A stretch of DNA of 64,000 nucleotides from Cryobacterium sp. N22 (GCF_002929555.1 NZ_PJJP01000023.1:1-64000), one strand, 5' to 3'. Positions 35,179 to 45,240 are shown, numbered from the stretch's first letter. Numbers and translations are program-made. The notes: a model not told the origin generated them from the letters alone.

Positions 35179-36672
35179 TCAGCGCGGGCCACGGGGCTGG
35201 GCGATGGGCAGCAGGGGCGTGCTCACGCGGACGGCGCAGCTGTCATGGGTGCCTCGCCACAGATCCCCGCGGCGCCACAGCGGCATGGTGCAGCGCTCGC
35301 AAGGGCGCGGACCGATCCCGGCCACAACGGCTTCCGCCCGTCCGTGCTCAGCTTGGTCAATCACCGAGAAGACGGGGAGCCCGTCATCGTCGAAGCGAGC
35401 ACGCCTCTCGACGATGCCCATGAACGAGAGGTTCTCCAGCCACCTGCCGACCACCGCGAGGTGCTCAGGGACAACCGGGTCAGCGAGCCCAAGGATGCCG
35501 AGGCTCTGGCCGAGCGACACTTTCTGGCCGTGCGGCGCCCACATGATAAGTCTGCGAAACACTGTGCCCTGCCACACCTCGACGGGTAGCGGCAGTTCTC
35601 CCCTTTCAAGGTCCAGAGCCAAGAACCCTGGCCACCTCCCGCCGAAGCTCTGCAGCAGCTCACCGCGTTCAGCAGACGTAGCCCACCCGGCCACCAAATC
35701 GTGCATGGACGGACGCTGCGACAGGGCCTCCCCTTCGCCCGCGGCCCACTCCATGATCAGCTTCAGCCGTGCTTCGCTCTCGGCGCGAGCCACCCTTTCC
35801 GCCCGTTTTTGCGCCTCGGCGGCGGAGCGCTGCGCAGCTACTCGGCGCCTCTCCTCTGACGCCGCCTCCGCCACGGCCAGCACCTCCGCCTCCAAGAGCT
35901 CTTCGAACTCGGGGCACGTGAACCGGGTCCCCCGGAACCCGAACGAGGACAGTGGGACCGCTAGCAACTCACCGCGGCCGCTGCGGCAGGGCACCGCTCT
36001 CATCAGACCGTCACCGACGTCGGCCTGCGTGACGACGGTCGCAATTTGCTCGGTGATCGGGTTCACCCACAGCGCCAGCCCGCTCTTGGCCGCCGCCTCA
36101 TGCGCCGGGTTCAGCTTCACTTGGTCGCGGGTCGTGCGCAGCTGCGTGCCGAAGTGCCCGAACAGCCACACGTCCGTGATCTCTTGCTTGGCGTAGGAGC
36201 GGTGCCGCTCTGACCACCGGACGTCGGTGATCGGTGAGTACTGGATCTCGAACGCCATCCGTGTCCTGGCCACGTCGGCCGCGGTCAGCATCACGTCTGC
36301 AACTCGCTCCCGCCTCGCATTTGACGCTTCCTCCTTGACGACGGTGCTACGCGGATACCGTCCCCGCAGCCAACGCGCGATCATCTCCGCGCTCTGCATG
36401 TGGAACAGCGACTCGGGGGCGTGCCCTCCGGAGCCCGGCGTCAGATGCCGGAATCCGTCGCGGAGTCGCGCGCGGTGCACCGTCGTCATCTCGGGGCTCG
36501 GGCAGTCTGGGATCGGGCAGCGTAGGTTCTCCTTCGTCCACACCCGAAGCTCAATAGCCTCATCATCCGGCAGCAGGTAAAGGTCGCCAGTGCCGCGGTG
36601 CCGGGCGTAGATCAGGCGCACCTCACCGTTCTGAAACGCGGCGAGGGCGTCATGAGTGTGGGCCACGGCCAC
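35179..36672 (-). CDS. CoiA-like nuclease-domain protein
   Basis: A 497-residue protein. Residues 84-175 match the competence CoiA-like pattern: HAPESLFHMQSAEMIARWL, then D126 in RVADVMLTA, E142/Q144 in MAFEIQYSPI and DVRWSERHRSYAKQ. That is a PD-(D/E)XK-type core with Q in place of K. A short Cys pair (CPIPDC) precedes it and a coiled coil (about 255-300) follows. In an integrative element it could act in defence or DNA processing rather than competence. GTG 36672 or 36666 may be the start. Confidence 0.72.
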   Translation of the reverse strand: MAVAHTHDALAAFQNGEVRLIYARHRGTGDLYLLPDDEAIELRVWTKENLRCPIPDCPSPEMTTVHRARLRDGFRHLTPGSGGHAPESLFHMQSAEMIARWLRGRYPRSTVVKEEASNARRERVADVMLTAADVARTRMAFEIQYSPITDVRWSERHRSYAKQEITDVWLFGHFGTQLRTTRDQVKLNPAHEAAAKSGLALWVNPITEQIATVVTQADVGDGLMRAVPCRSGRGELLAVPLSSFGFRGTRFTCPEFEELLEAEVLAVAEAASEERRRVAAQRSAAEAQKRAERVARAESEARLKLIMEWAAGEGEALSQRPSMHDLVAGWATSAERGELLQSFGGRWPGFLALDLERGELPLPVEVWQGTVFRRLIMWAPHGQKVSLGQSLGILGLADPVVPEHLAVVGRWLENLSFMGIVERRARFDDDGLPVFSVIDQAEHGRAEAVVAGIGPRPCERCTMPLWRRGDLWRGTHDSCAVRVSTPLLPIAQPRGPR

Positions 36673-36814
36673 AGGCTACCGGGGATCACCGACGTCCTGG
36701 TCGCGGAGCGACGGCGAGGCATCCTGCGTGCGGAGCCGCTACGCGCCAGCTGTAGTCACAGACTGCTGTCAGCCCCGCGACGCTGGCGGTGTCAAAGCAT
36801 CCCAGTTCACTCCA

Positions 36815-37339
36815 TCAGCGGCACGCACACCGGACGAGGTACGTCCGGCTGTGTATGCCCCGTTCCACAGTGTCTTTCTGTCCTGCGTTTGTCGCGACGT
36901 ATCCATGCGCCCGGACCGCCTTGATGACAACGGCGTCAATGACCATGGAGTACATGGCTGGCGTCGCCCACGCAGCATCGGCGTCGACACCTGAGAAATT
37001 CACTGCACACTCGCGCGGAAGCGCCACCGACCGGCCCCGACTGACGATGGCCAGCGGACCGTAGGCTTGAAGTGTCCTCCTGTTACCGGGACCGAGGAGC
37101 ATCACGAGGCCGAAGCTGACCCTTACTGCTGACCAGGAGGGCTGCCGGCTATCCGTCTCCACGTCGTTCCTGAACTGGTGGTTCCCCAAGACCCACATCG
37201 GCGGGTTTTGGTCCTGACCGTCAAACTCGGCGGTCAGGCGCCCGGTGTCAGTGTGGTCTTCGTCCTCGAGCGTGCGCCCCGCGGATAGGTCGAATTCCTC
37301 GATGTAGTGGCCGTCGCACTCGTCGGGTTGTGTGGTCAT
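36815..37339 (-). CDS. unknown protein, end of the replication operon
   Basis: A 174-residue protein with an acidic N-terminus. AAGGAG precedes ATG 37339 closely, which supports this start. It follows the 292-residue unknown by 63 bp on the same strand as the polymerase and ATPase. No motif recognised. An accessory role in element replication is guessed from position only. Confidence 0.65.
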   Translation of the reverse strand: MTTQPDECDGHYIEEFDLSAGRTLEDEDHTDTGRLTAEFDGQDQNPPMWVLGNHQFRNDVETDSRQPSWSAVRVSFGLVMLLGPGNRRTLQAYGPLAIVSRGRSVALPRECAVNFSGVDADAAWATPAMYSMVIDAVVIKAVRAHGYVATNAGQKDTVERGIHSRTYLVRCACR

Positions 37340-37402
37340 TTTGCGCTCCTTGAAAAGTCCTGCAGTTTCTTCTCTCACCTGCAGGTGCGGCCCCCGTTCC
37401 AA

Positions 37403-38281
37403 CTAGGGGTTGGTGAGCTTCTTGCAGGCCATGCGAAGGTGCTTGTGGGCTGAGAAATCACCACCGGAGGCGATCACGGCAACAGCGCTCGGCAGGCCCG
37501 TGGTGTTGCCGAGCAGCAGCGTGACGAGCGCCCGCCACTGGCCGAGGGTCAGCTGGTGAAACTCGGCGAGCGCTGCGTTCTTCGAGATGTAGGAGACTGC
37601 ATTGCGGAGTGCTGCATCCAGGGCGTCGGTTCCACTCGTATCGGAGACCCCCTTGCACTTCGCGAGGGCGTCCGACACGGAAGCAATCGCGGCGTCTGCG
37701 CCGGCCAGGGACTTGCCTGCTTGAATCAGCAGGTTTTCGACAAACTTAAAGCCTTTAGCGGCTCGTCGCGGGGTGGGGGCGAGTTCAGCCTCGAGCGCGA
37801 CCAGGTGGATGGAGCTTCCGGGTACGGGGTAGCGCACGTCGGGCCGTTCCAGCAGCGCCTCGTACGCTTCCCCATCGACCCATGAATCGACCAGCTTCCC
37901 GTTGCGGGAGGCGTCGAGTCCGGTGAGCGAGCGTTCCGCGATCATCTCGCTCCGAGCGCCTGCGGTCAGGCAGTAGAAGAGGACGCCGATGGCGTCGTTG
38001 GCGCCGTGCATGTCAATCCTCGGCCGTTTCATGTTCCCGGCGACGTCCGTCTGGAGAGTGCGGCCGGTGAGCAGGAGCCAAGCATCGGTCAGCATCTCCT
38101 CAGCGCTGCGGCCGTGGATGACGTGGACGTGCGCGGCGAGGTTGTCGAGGAACCATCGGCCAGCCGCGCCATTCCAGGCGCCCGGCTGTGCCTCAACTTC
38201 GGTGACGCCATTCATCAGGCCCGTATGGGTAAAGGAGAACTCGAGGGTCTCGCCTTTGTTGGTGTGGAACGTTGCAGCCAT
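37403..38281 (-). CDS. unknown protein downstream of the polymerase
   Basis: A 292-residue protein. GGGAGA lies upstream of ATG 38281. The C-terminal 130 residues are helical (FKFVENLLIQAGKSLAGADA). No family recognised. A strong hairpin separates it from the polymerase gene, so it may have its own promoter. A role in replication or control of the element is only suggested by location. Confidence 0.65.
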   Translation of the reverse strand: MAATFHTNKGETLEFSFTHTGLMNGVTEVEAQPGAWNGAAGRWFLDNLAAHVHVIHGRSAEEMLTDAWLLLTGRTLQTDVAGNMKRPRIDMHGANDAIGVLFYCLTAGARSEMIAERSLTGLDASRNGKLVDSWVDGEAYEALLERPDVRYPVPGSSIHLVALEAELAPTPRRAAKGFKFVENLLIQAGKSLAGADAAIASVSDALAKCKGVSDTSGTDALDAALRNAVSYISKNAALAEFHQLTLGQWRALVTLLLGNTTGLPSAVAVIASGGDFSAHKHLRMACKKLTNP

Positions 38282-38452
38282 GTCGCCGTCTCCCGGTGCT
38301 CGTTCCGTCCGGTTGGACGGGAACACTGGGTTCTGTGCTGGCTGATGGCAGGCGGCTGGCCCCTCGAGGCCCTGAAATGGCCGTTTTCACGGTTTTTTGG
38401 CCTCTGGGAGCCCAAAATCGATGAATACGTCCCCCTCACTGGGGGTACGAAA

Positions 38453-38482
38453 GAGGCCCCGCCGGCATGCCGGCGGGACCTC
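38453..38482 (-). terminator. terminator after the polymerase gene
   Basis: A long GC-rich hairpin (GAGG/CCCGCCGGC pairing with GCCGGCGGG/CCTC) lies about 20 bp past the polymerase stop. On the minus strand CTCTTTCG follows, a short U tract. Confidence 0.65.
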
Positions 38483-38501
38483 ACAGTGCGTTTGCGGTTG
38501 C

Positions 38502-39971
38502 TTAGGGCCTTGCCCAACGGCCGCGGGAAATTGATGGCGTACCGGTCAGGACAAGTCCACGTCCGAGGTCCACGGTCATAGCCGACATGAGCGCAGCCGA
38601 GGTGAGGCGCTCGTGACCAGGTGCAGATTCCACGAATAGTTCGTCGTGCAGAGGTAAGAACAGGTCGAGTTCAACAGCGGTCGCGGCTCGCAGGGCGACA
38701 CCCCACGCGTCGCGCGCTCCGCCCTGTACGAGGAGATTTCCCGCCTTCCCGTGCGCGTCATCCTCTGCGCCGGTGAGTCGCGGCAGTGGGCGACCGTACA
38801 GCGTCTCCAATGGCTCACCTCGCCTTGATCTGGCCGCCTGTTCTTCCCGCCAGGGTCCGATCTCGGGCAAAAGCGTGGTGATGCCCTCGATCAGTTGGTG
38901 AGCTAACTCGGCGCCGACTTGCTTTGCCAACGACGGGAACCGTTGGTTATACGTGAACGCGATCAGAGCTCTTTTAGCGATCTTGCGATGAATGCCTGCC
39001 CAGTCGGCCAACTTTTGGTAGATGTCGGATGAGTTCACAAGGAGCGTGAACGACGGAGAGTTGATGTACCACGCGAGGACTTTCATCTCCGCGTTGGTGT
39101 GGTCAACGCCGACGATGGAGCCGCGCGGATTTTCGGTAAGGATCACGCCCCGCAACTCAGTCATCAAGCCCATTAGGCCCGGGTCGCTGATAGAGACACG
39201 GCCGGTGCGTGCAGAGTTCGCTTGGCAATTCGGACGCAGGCGGCCGTCATTGTCCAGGCGACGATGAAGCCCATCGAGGATCTGCACCCGCTTGAGCGTG
39301 GCGTACCCGGACACATACGCTGCCCACAAAGCCGAGTTCTCCTGGGTAACGGCGGTGGCGTCACACTTGCTTGGAGCGGTCCACCCCCAACCTGCCTTCG
39401 CGTACGACACGCCGATCGAGTCGAGGAATTCCGCTTGCAGCAACTCTCCCTGGCGGATGTCTGTTCCGACGATGCGGGACAGCTCGGCCAGCTCTCGGTG
39501 CCGGGATTGCCGCTGGCGCGCGAGATAGTTCTGATCGACGATGTAGCCCCGCGCCATTCTGGTGTGCCAGATATGGGCTTCGCCCTCGATGAGAATCGCG
39601 TGCGACCGATGACGAGCCAGCGCGCTGCCGTGCGCCGTCAGGAGCGAGGCGAGAGGCTGGCCCCCACTCGGGGCTGGCTTACGGTAACTCGGCGCTAGCG
39701 CCCGATCTACGGTCCGTCCGTCATAGATTCGCGGCCAGCCAAGCGTCGTGAGCTGCCCACGGTGGGTGGTTTGGAGCAGAGCGAGATCGTTGTGCCACAG
39801 GCGGCGGCGGGCTGTTGCCGCGTCAACGAAGACTTGACGGGCGGCGTCGACGCCTTCAGCGATGAAGGTCGAGCCGCAGCTGTCCGTGATCCGAACTGCG
39901 ATGCGGCTCGTAGCGAGCTGCACAGCGAGCGGTCCGCGGGTGCATTCGAGGTACTGGGCGAACGTGCTCAT
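38502..39971 (-). CDS. family A DNA polymerase
   Basis: A 489-residue polymerase with the Pol I palm and fingers. ARTGRVSISDPGL, motif A D290/E295 (VGVDHTNAEMK), motif B R329-x3-K333 ... Y341 and motif C HDE (442-444) are present. In motif B the usual Phe or Tyr at the sugar-sensing site is Ile (337). No 3'-5' exonuclease motifs are visible in the first 200 residues. It overlaps the upstream DUF927 ATPase gene by 4 bp. It probably copies the element DNA. Confidence 0.92.
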   Translation of the reverse strand: MSTFAQYLECTRGPLAVQLATSRIAVRITDSCGSTFIAEGVDAARQVFVDAATARRRLWHNDLALLQTTHRGQLTTLGWPRIYDGRTVDRALAPSYRKPAPSGGQPLASLLTAHGSALARHRSHAILIEGEAHIWHTRMARGYIVDQNYLARQRQSRHRELAELSRIVGTDIRQGELLQAEFLDSIGVSYAKAGWGWTAPSKCDATAVTQENSALWAAYVSGYATLKRVQILDGLHRRLDNDGRLRPNCQANSARTGRVSISDPGLMGLMTELRGVILTENPRGSIVGVDHTNAEMKVLAWYINSPSFTLLVNSSDIYQKLADWAGIHRKIAKRALIAFTYNQRFPSLAKQVGAELAHQLIEGITTLLPEIGPWREEQAARSRRGEPLETLYGRPLPRLTGAEDDAHGKAGNLLVQGGARDAWGVALRAATAVELDLFLPLHDELFVESAPGHERLTSAALMSAMTVDLGRGLVLTGTPSISRGRWARP

Positions 39972-42439
39972 GCTGCACTCGCCGGGTTCGTCTGATCGGT
40001 CGCGGACTGGCTGATGGCGTCAGCCCGCTCGTTCTCGAAGAGCGCCATCGGAATTGAGAGGGTCTGGGTCCTGACACCCCCGAACACTGCGATCTTGTGC
40101 TTCTTGCCCGGGTCGGTGAGGGCCACGGGAGCGAACTTCGCGATGAGATCCTTCTCAGTCAGGCCGCGGTACTTCGACTCCGTCCTCAGGATGGCCAGAA
40201 CGTCTCGCGGCTGCATTGCCAGATAGGTCGGCGTGTCGCCCCTCCCGACCTTTTCGAATCCCAAGAGCTTTTGAGTGAGTTGGAAGTCCGGGTCCACATG
40301 GTCGCCAGCATTGCCACCCCTTTTCGCACGGATGATGACCGCCAACCCAGACGCATACGAGGCCCGGAGGGAGTTCATGATGCTCTCCCACTCGAAACCG
40401 GAGGTGGTCACATTTTCTGTTCCGTGTGTGAGGGCGGTTTTTCGCGTAAGCACTTCAATCTCGGCAAGATCATCCTCATACTCCTGTTCGTCTATGGCGC
40501 CGATGGCCAGCAGGTACGCCAGCCACACGTTCATCCCGATCTGCGGGACGACGCTGACCTTCCGTACGCGGGTGGACACCGGAATATCAGCGCGCGCATC
40601 CTCCGCAGATCGGCGTACGGCTTCCCAACGTGCCGTCCATCCAGCGCGGCCATCAGTATCGCCGCTCATTTGAGCAGCGAGCCACGAGATGAACGCTGCA
40701 AGATGCACCTGCGGCAGCTCAGACGTGGAAAGTTCGATGTAGCGGCGGGCGTTGCCTGACCGGAAGATATTCTGCCCGAGCTCAATCTGAGCGGGGTACA
40801 TGCGCTCCTTCGTGCTGTCGAGTCCGTCCCCTTCACTATCTGGCAGCTGCTCACCGATCAGCAGCATTGCCGGTGAGCCGAGGTCTGGCACTCCCGACTC
40901 CCAGACGCCCGTTGCGGGGTTCTGCACACTTCCCGCGTGGCCAGCGAAGCCGCCGGCGTACCCTCTTCTAACGATGAGCTCGATGCCTTCCGCCATGGCT
41001 TCAGCCTTTCTGGCTGTCTCACGCTTGCGTGCATCATCGATGATGAAGAAGAGCTCGTGCAGGGCACTTCCCGCCCGGTTCACGTTTGCCGTGGTGGCGT
41101 CGACGGTGAACATGCCGCGGCCGTCGGGGTTGAACTCTTTGGCAGCGTGAGCGCTTATGCCGTAAGCGACGGTTGACTTGCCAGATCCGGGCTTGCCCAC
41201 GAGAACTCCGACCGCCCCGAGCCCGAGACCCGCGACGGCGTGGCAGGCCACGCCCCACAGGGCGATGAAGACATTCGCATCCGTCAGTTCTTTGTACATC
41301 GCCCTGGTATTCCGCGCCGCCTGGATCTCCTTCTTACGTTCGAGCAGTGCCGTATCGAGCAGCGCGATCATGCTTAGGCTTTTGGGAAGTTGGGAGCGGG
41401 CGTGATCGCACATCCCGTCGGCCGTCAGAAGGCCGGATACGGAGAGGAACCCGATCATGCCGTCGCTGGTCTCGTGCCAACCTGTGCGGGTCAGTACGTC
41501 GATCTGTGGGATTGTGCCAGCTGGTTCGTGGGCTCGGATCGCCGATGCGATGGCTTCTCCGGTTCTGTTCATGACTGAGTAGACGACTTGGGTTCCCCCT
41601 GGAAGCTTGTTTAGCCAACCGCGAGGGTGCTGCAGGTTGGCGTCCGAGATTGCGGAGAGACTGTGCTCCACACGGCGACCGTCCCGCACGGTTACGATCT
41701 CAAGATCGTGCATAAACGTGGCGTCGTTGGCTCCCGGGTCTTTCAAGTCGTCGAATACTCTGTAAGTCGCCGTGATTGTGGCCGCAAACTCAGCAATGAC
41801 GACACGCTGACCTTCACTGCCTGCCACCCAAATGGTGCCGTTGTCCATGTCAACGTTCGGCGCAATCGCCGAACCACCGCGAGTCGACGCCCGAGCAGCG
41901 GGAACCTTTGATTTCTTAGGGCGGCCGACAGGCGGGCGTTTTCCCAAACCACCCGCAGCGTCAATGATTCTGGCCAGATACGAACGGCGCTCCTCAGCAT
42001 CGTCGGGACGAGCGCCCAGGATCGTCGCTGCGTGTCCCTCGCGCACGTACTTGACCGAGCTTGCCCCGAGATAGGCAAAATGCAGGCCGAGCAATTTGGC
42101 CTCGTCATGCAACGCCGCATTGGTTGCTGCGCCCGCCATCCAGATCACAACACTGGAGTCTGCACTAGCGCGGTCGATGATCCTGTTGAGTGCCTCAGCA
42201 GGATTTCCGTCAGCGTCGTGCCACGCGTTCTCGCTCGAGACACCGACGATGACGACGCCGGCCGGGGCCACGGCCTCCACAGCGATGAAGTCTTCTTGGC
42301 CTACGACGATGAGCGTCCGACTGACATGTCCGACAAGTGCAGCCGTGCTCGTCGCGAAGGTGACACCGGTAACGGTGTCGCTGTTTTCGGCCAAAGCCAA
42401 AAGCGGTGTGATGCAGGATTCGTACTCTGCCATTGCCAT
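39968..42439 (-). CDS. DUF927-type replication ATPase/helicase
   Basis: An 823-residue protein. Residues 300-600 match the DUF927 superfamily: LTRTGWHETSDGMIGFL, Walker A GKPGSGKST (415-423) and Walker B LFFIIDD (463-469). The N-terminal 130 residues (LIVVGQEDFIAVEAVAPAG) may be a Toprim-like or other Rossmann fold. Proteins of this type act as replicative helicases or primase-helicases in phages and plasmids. It is translationally coupled to the polymerase gene. Two adjacent start codons (42439, 42433) are possible. Confidence 0.85.
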   Translation of the reverse strand: MAMAEYESCITPLLALAENSDTVTGVTFATSTAALVGHVSRTLIVVGQEDFIAVEAVAPAGVVIVGVSSENAWHDADGNPAEALNRIIDRASADSSVVIWMAGAATNAALHDEAKLLGLHFAYLGASSVKYVREGHAATILGARPDDAEERRSYLARIIDAAGGLGKRPPVGRPKKSKVPAARASTRGGSAIAPNVDMDNGTIWVAGSEGQRVVIAEFAATITATYRVFDDLKDPGANDATFMHDLEIVTVRDGRRVEHSLSAISDANLQHPRGWLNKLPGGTQVVYSVMNRTGEAIASAIRAHEPAGTIPQIDVLTRTGWHETSDGMIGFLSVSGLLTADGMCDHARSQLPKSLSMIALLDTALLERKKEIQAARNTRAMYKELTDANVFIALWGVACHAVAGLGLGAVGVLVGKPGSGKSTVAYGISAHAAKEFNPDGRGMFTVDATTANVNRAGSALHELFFIIDDARKRETARKAEAMAEGIELIVRRGYAGGFAGHAGSVQNPATGVWESGVPDLGSPAMLLIGEQLPDSEGDGLDSTKERMYPAQIELGQNIFRSGNARRYIELSTSELPQVHLAAFISWLAAQMSGDTDGRAGWTARWEAVRRSAEDARADIPVSTRVRKVSVVPQIGMNVWLAYLLAIGAIDEQEYEDDLAEIEVLTRKTALTHGTENVTTSGFEWESIMNSLRASYASGLAVIIRAKRGGNAGDHVDPDFQLTQKLLGFEKVGRGDTPTYLAMQPRDVLAILRTESKYRGLTEKDLIAKFAPVALTDPGKKHKIAVFGGVRTQTLSIPMALFENERADAISQSATDQTNPASAA

Positions 42440-43223
42440 GCTGTACCCCGTTCCGACGGAGTCCGAATGACCCTGTCGGAACTCAGGAGCGGTGGACGTT
42501 CCAACTAGGAGCTTCCGATGGATGAACGGGCTCCCCCAGGTCGGCCTTGTTCTCTTATTCTCTTATTCTCAAAGAAATAGGTACCCCTAGAGTTTTGGAC
42601 GTAGACGGCTCGAGGGCGGCTTTTTGCCGTCTCCACTCGGAACCGGCGAGGGCCCCATTTCGCCATGAATGGCGAGAACAAGGGGAACACCGCCCAGGCC
42701 CGTGCGGATCGTTCGCCTCAGAAATCTGTCATCCATGATGAGAGGAAGCAGCCTCCCGCCAGGGATCGGCGCTGACGACGACCCTCAAGACTCCAGGCGC
42801 GACTGCGGCCGGAACCTGCAGTCGATCCACTTGTCCGAGAGCCAGGGGCTGGGGTCAGGTACAACAGCAGGATGAGTCCGAGCTTCAAGGGCTAGGCATT
42901 AGCGGTCGTCAGCAACGGAAGGTCTCGCAGGGCTTCGCTTGGACGAAGCTTCGATGACGGCAGCAATTCGACCGGCCCCGGACGCTCGACTCTCAGGCCG
43001 CCTGAACCCCTTCGTCGCATCGAATCCACCATGCGTCGACGAACACTGCACGCAGCGAACTCGCTTCCCCGCTGCCCATCTGGTTCCCCGAGATAAGGCC
43101 GCCCGTCGTGAAGTTCCCAATGGAGGCAGGTACGCCTATTAGCGCGGTTCCGTCGATGCCCGTTGGATGAGCACGTGCCGCACCCCGGGGGGGCGGCTAA
43201 CCCCAGGTTCAGCCCTCTCTCCA
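42440..43223. other. 784-bp intergenic region upstream of the replication operon
   Basis: Contains a direct repeat of TTCTCTTA (42549-42570), a perfect inverted repeat TCGCCAT/ATGGCGA (42660-42675) and GACGGC/GCCGTC arms (42604-42631). A promoter for the replication operon and perhaps an origin may lie here. Short open frames on both strands (up to 110 residues) have poor coding character and I do not accept them. Confidence 0.5.
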
Positions 43224-45086
43224 CTACCTATCATTACCGCGCATCGATGGTGGGCTCCCGACTTCAACACGCGTTTGCGACGAGACGACGATTTCGCCGT
43301 TTTTTCGGATCGTCGCGACGTTCCACCACGGGCCTTCGCCCCCGGGTACTCGACTCAGTACGGCCGCGACAGCATCGCCCCCGCAGATAATGAGGATTGG
43401 TTCGGCGGCGTCGAGGGAGGCGCCTGAGTAGAGGTGCACCCGCAGTTCTAGGTCGGTTGTCAAGTCGCGGATGTCGATGAACTCAGGGCCGCCGTCAATC
43501 GCGTCTTCGCGCAGTTCACCGAAGGGGAGACGTGGGATTCGAAAGTAGAGATGTGAGTCCGAAGTTGTGATGTGCAGGTCCAAGTCATCTACCTGCGGTG
43601 ACCACCGCAGTTCGAGTGTGAATGGGGCAACCGCAAGGATGTTCCGATGGATGATCGCCGTTACCGCGTCGCGGAAATTAGACTGTGCGGACGGGGAGCC
43701 GGGACGAACGTGAGCGATGGCGTCGGCGCGATTTCGGTGGTCAGGATGAACGAGGAGCTGGGCACCAGGGCTGACTGGCCCATATGCCGCGAGTATGACC
43801 AACGCGTTTGGAAGTCCCTTTGCGTAGTCGGCGAGAGCCTCGCCGGGGTTCTTCTTCGCGGACCTCAAGTACTGTTTGGCTTCTATGGCACCGATGGTGT
43901 GGACTGCTTTGTCGGTAGCTGGCGCGTCAGTGGGGGTCTGTATAAATCGGTAGTCCGGCTGAATGTTATCCACGCGGCCATGTCCGATGGGGTTCGTGAT
44001 CGGGGATTGGACCTCGCACCAGAGCTCGATCACCCCTGATGGGGAGTCCACCTCGGCGATTCGGGTCGGTCTAAACGAGAAGCGTAGAGCGCCCTCGACC
44101 GTATCGAAACGCATCGGCCCTACTGCTTCTTCGATCTGGGTGACCAGCCATGCGGAATAGAGCTCGTGACGGAACCCCCAGACCGGCAGGGAGAGGATGT
44201 CCGCGAATTCGTCGACGGCTCTGCGGATGACAGCCGGGTCTTGCGCCATGCGGAAGCCATCTACCCATCCTTGGATGCTCTGCAGCTGCGCGTCATCCGC
44301 CGACGCAGTCCCGTCTCGCACTGCTTCAGCGAACAGGATCCCGCGGGTGGTCTGGATGAAGAGCCAGAAGTCCGTCGCCGAGTAGGCGAGCGTCCGAAAG
44401 TTGTCGCTTTCAGGTAACCCTCGAAGTGTCTCGATCCATGTCCCCAGTGCCTCGCGGTTGGGGGCGAGTGATTTGAGGACCGCGAGGTAGCGGACCAGGA
44501 CCCCCCGATAAGAGGAGAGTGCCGCATCGGCGTCCTCGTTGCCAGTCGCGGGAAAATCCGGGACTGCGTCCGGAACATGAACATAGTCGTTCGATCCGAA
44601 GATGCGCAGGGCATCGTCCCGGCTCGCGAAGGTAGGGAACAAGTCCTTCCAGGCGGTGTCGTTGGAGAACTGGAGCGTCGGGGTCATGGATTCGATGGTT
44701 TCCCATCGACGGACTATTTCGCGGAACTCCCGCAGGAGCATCGAAACTTCTCCTTCGTTGAACTCGAACTCGATGCGGAGGTTGTCGTTGGTGGCGCTTC
44801 GCGCGCCTATCTCCTCGTAGAGTCCGAGCAAGCCTCGAAGCATGGCCACGAACGGTCCGACTGACTCCATGATCTTCTCGATCAGCTCTTGGGCTGAGCG
44901 GTTCTGGCCAACGAGAGCGGCGGCAACCGAAGTCGTACTGTCAATCTGAAGCCACGTCCGCAGTGCCAGGTCGATATCTTGATCGTAATCCTGCGGGCGG
45001 AGCATTCGGCGCTCAAGGAGTGTCGTCCAGAGATGGGCTGCGTCCGTCACAGGAGTCGCTTCGATCTCATCTCGATCATGGTTCAA
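43224..45086 (-). CDS. PD-(D/E)XK nuclease fused to a DUF2135-like beta-sandwich
   Basis: A 620-residue protein. The N-terminal half (1-295) is helical. A nuclease core follows: E308 (RHELYSAWL), D378 (QPDYRFI) and E402-A-K404 (GAIEAKQYL), a clean PD-(D/E)XK pattern. The C-terminal 130 residues (LELRWSPQVDDLDLHITTSD) resemble the DUF2135/YfaP fold with its DLDLH signature. It lies 197 bp downstream of the NACHT gene on the same strand. It may be the effector or partner of that gene. No described system with this pairing comes to mind. Confidence 0.8.
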   Translation of the reverse strand: MNHDRDEIEATPVTDAAHLWTTLLERRMLRPQDYDQDIDLALRTWLQIDSTTSVAAALVGQNRSAQELIEKIMESVGPFVAMLRGLLGLYEEIGARSATNDNLRIEFEFNEGEVSMLLREFREIVRRWETIESMTPTLQFSNDTAWKDLFPTFASRDDALRIFGSNDYVHVPDAVPDFPATGNEDADAALSSYRGVLVRYLAVLKSLAPNREALGTWIETLRGLPESDNFRTLAYSATDFWLFIQTTRGILFAEAVRDGTASADDAQLQSIQGWVDGFRMAQDPAVIRRAVDEFADILSLPVWGFRHELYSAWLVTQIEEAVGPMRFDTVEGALRFSFRPTRIAEVDSPSGVIELWCEVQSPITNPIGHGRVDNIQPDYRFIQTPTDAPATDKAVHTIGAIEAKQYLRSAKKNPGEALADYAKGLPNALVILAAYGPVSPGAQLLVHPDHRNRADAIAHVRPGSPSAQSNFRDAVTAIIHRNILAVAPFTLELRWSPQVDDLDLHITTSDSHLYFRIPRLPFGELREDAIDGGPEFIDIRDLTTDLELRVHLYSGASLDAAEPILIICGGDAVAAVLSRVPGGEGPWWNVATIRKNGEIVVSSQTRVEVGSPPSMRGNDR

Positions 45087-45231
45087 GGATTCTCGCCTCC
45101 GAGTGCCAACCGGAGGGGCGGTTGATCATCGCCATCATCAATCCCCTCGTTACGCCACCAAGTCTTTCGTATCAACCACACGGGACGCCTGTTTGTACTG
45201 GTTAATATGCAAAAGCGGCGACACCAATACA

Positions 45232-45240
45232 GGGGGGGGG
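45232..45240. repeat. G9 homopolymer between the NACHT and nuclease genes
   Basis: Nine consecutive G lie between the NACHT stop and the nuclease start. Such runs slip during replication and can vary expression, but the same island also has G8 (31186-31193), so this may be coincidence. Confidence 0.5.

Noticed and set aside
42892-43224. 110-residue minus-strand frame and overlapping frames
   Set aside because: No coding bias and no recognisable motif; overlapping frames are equally open.
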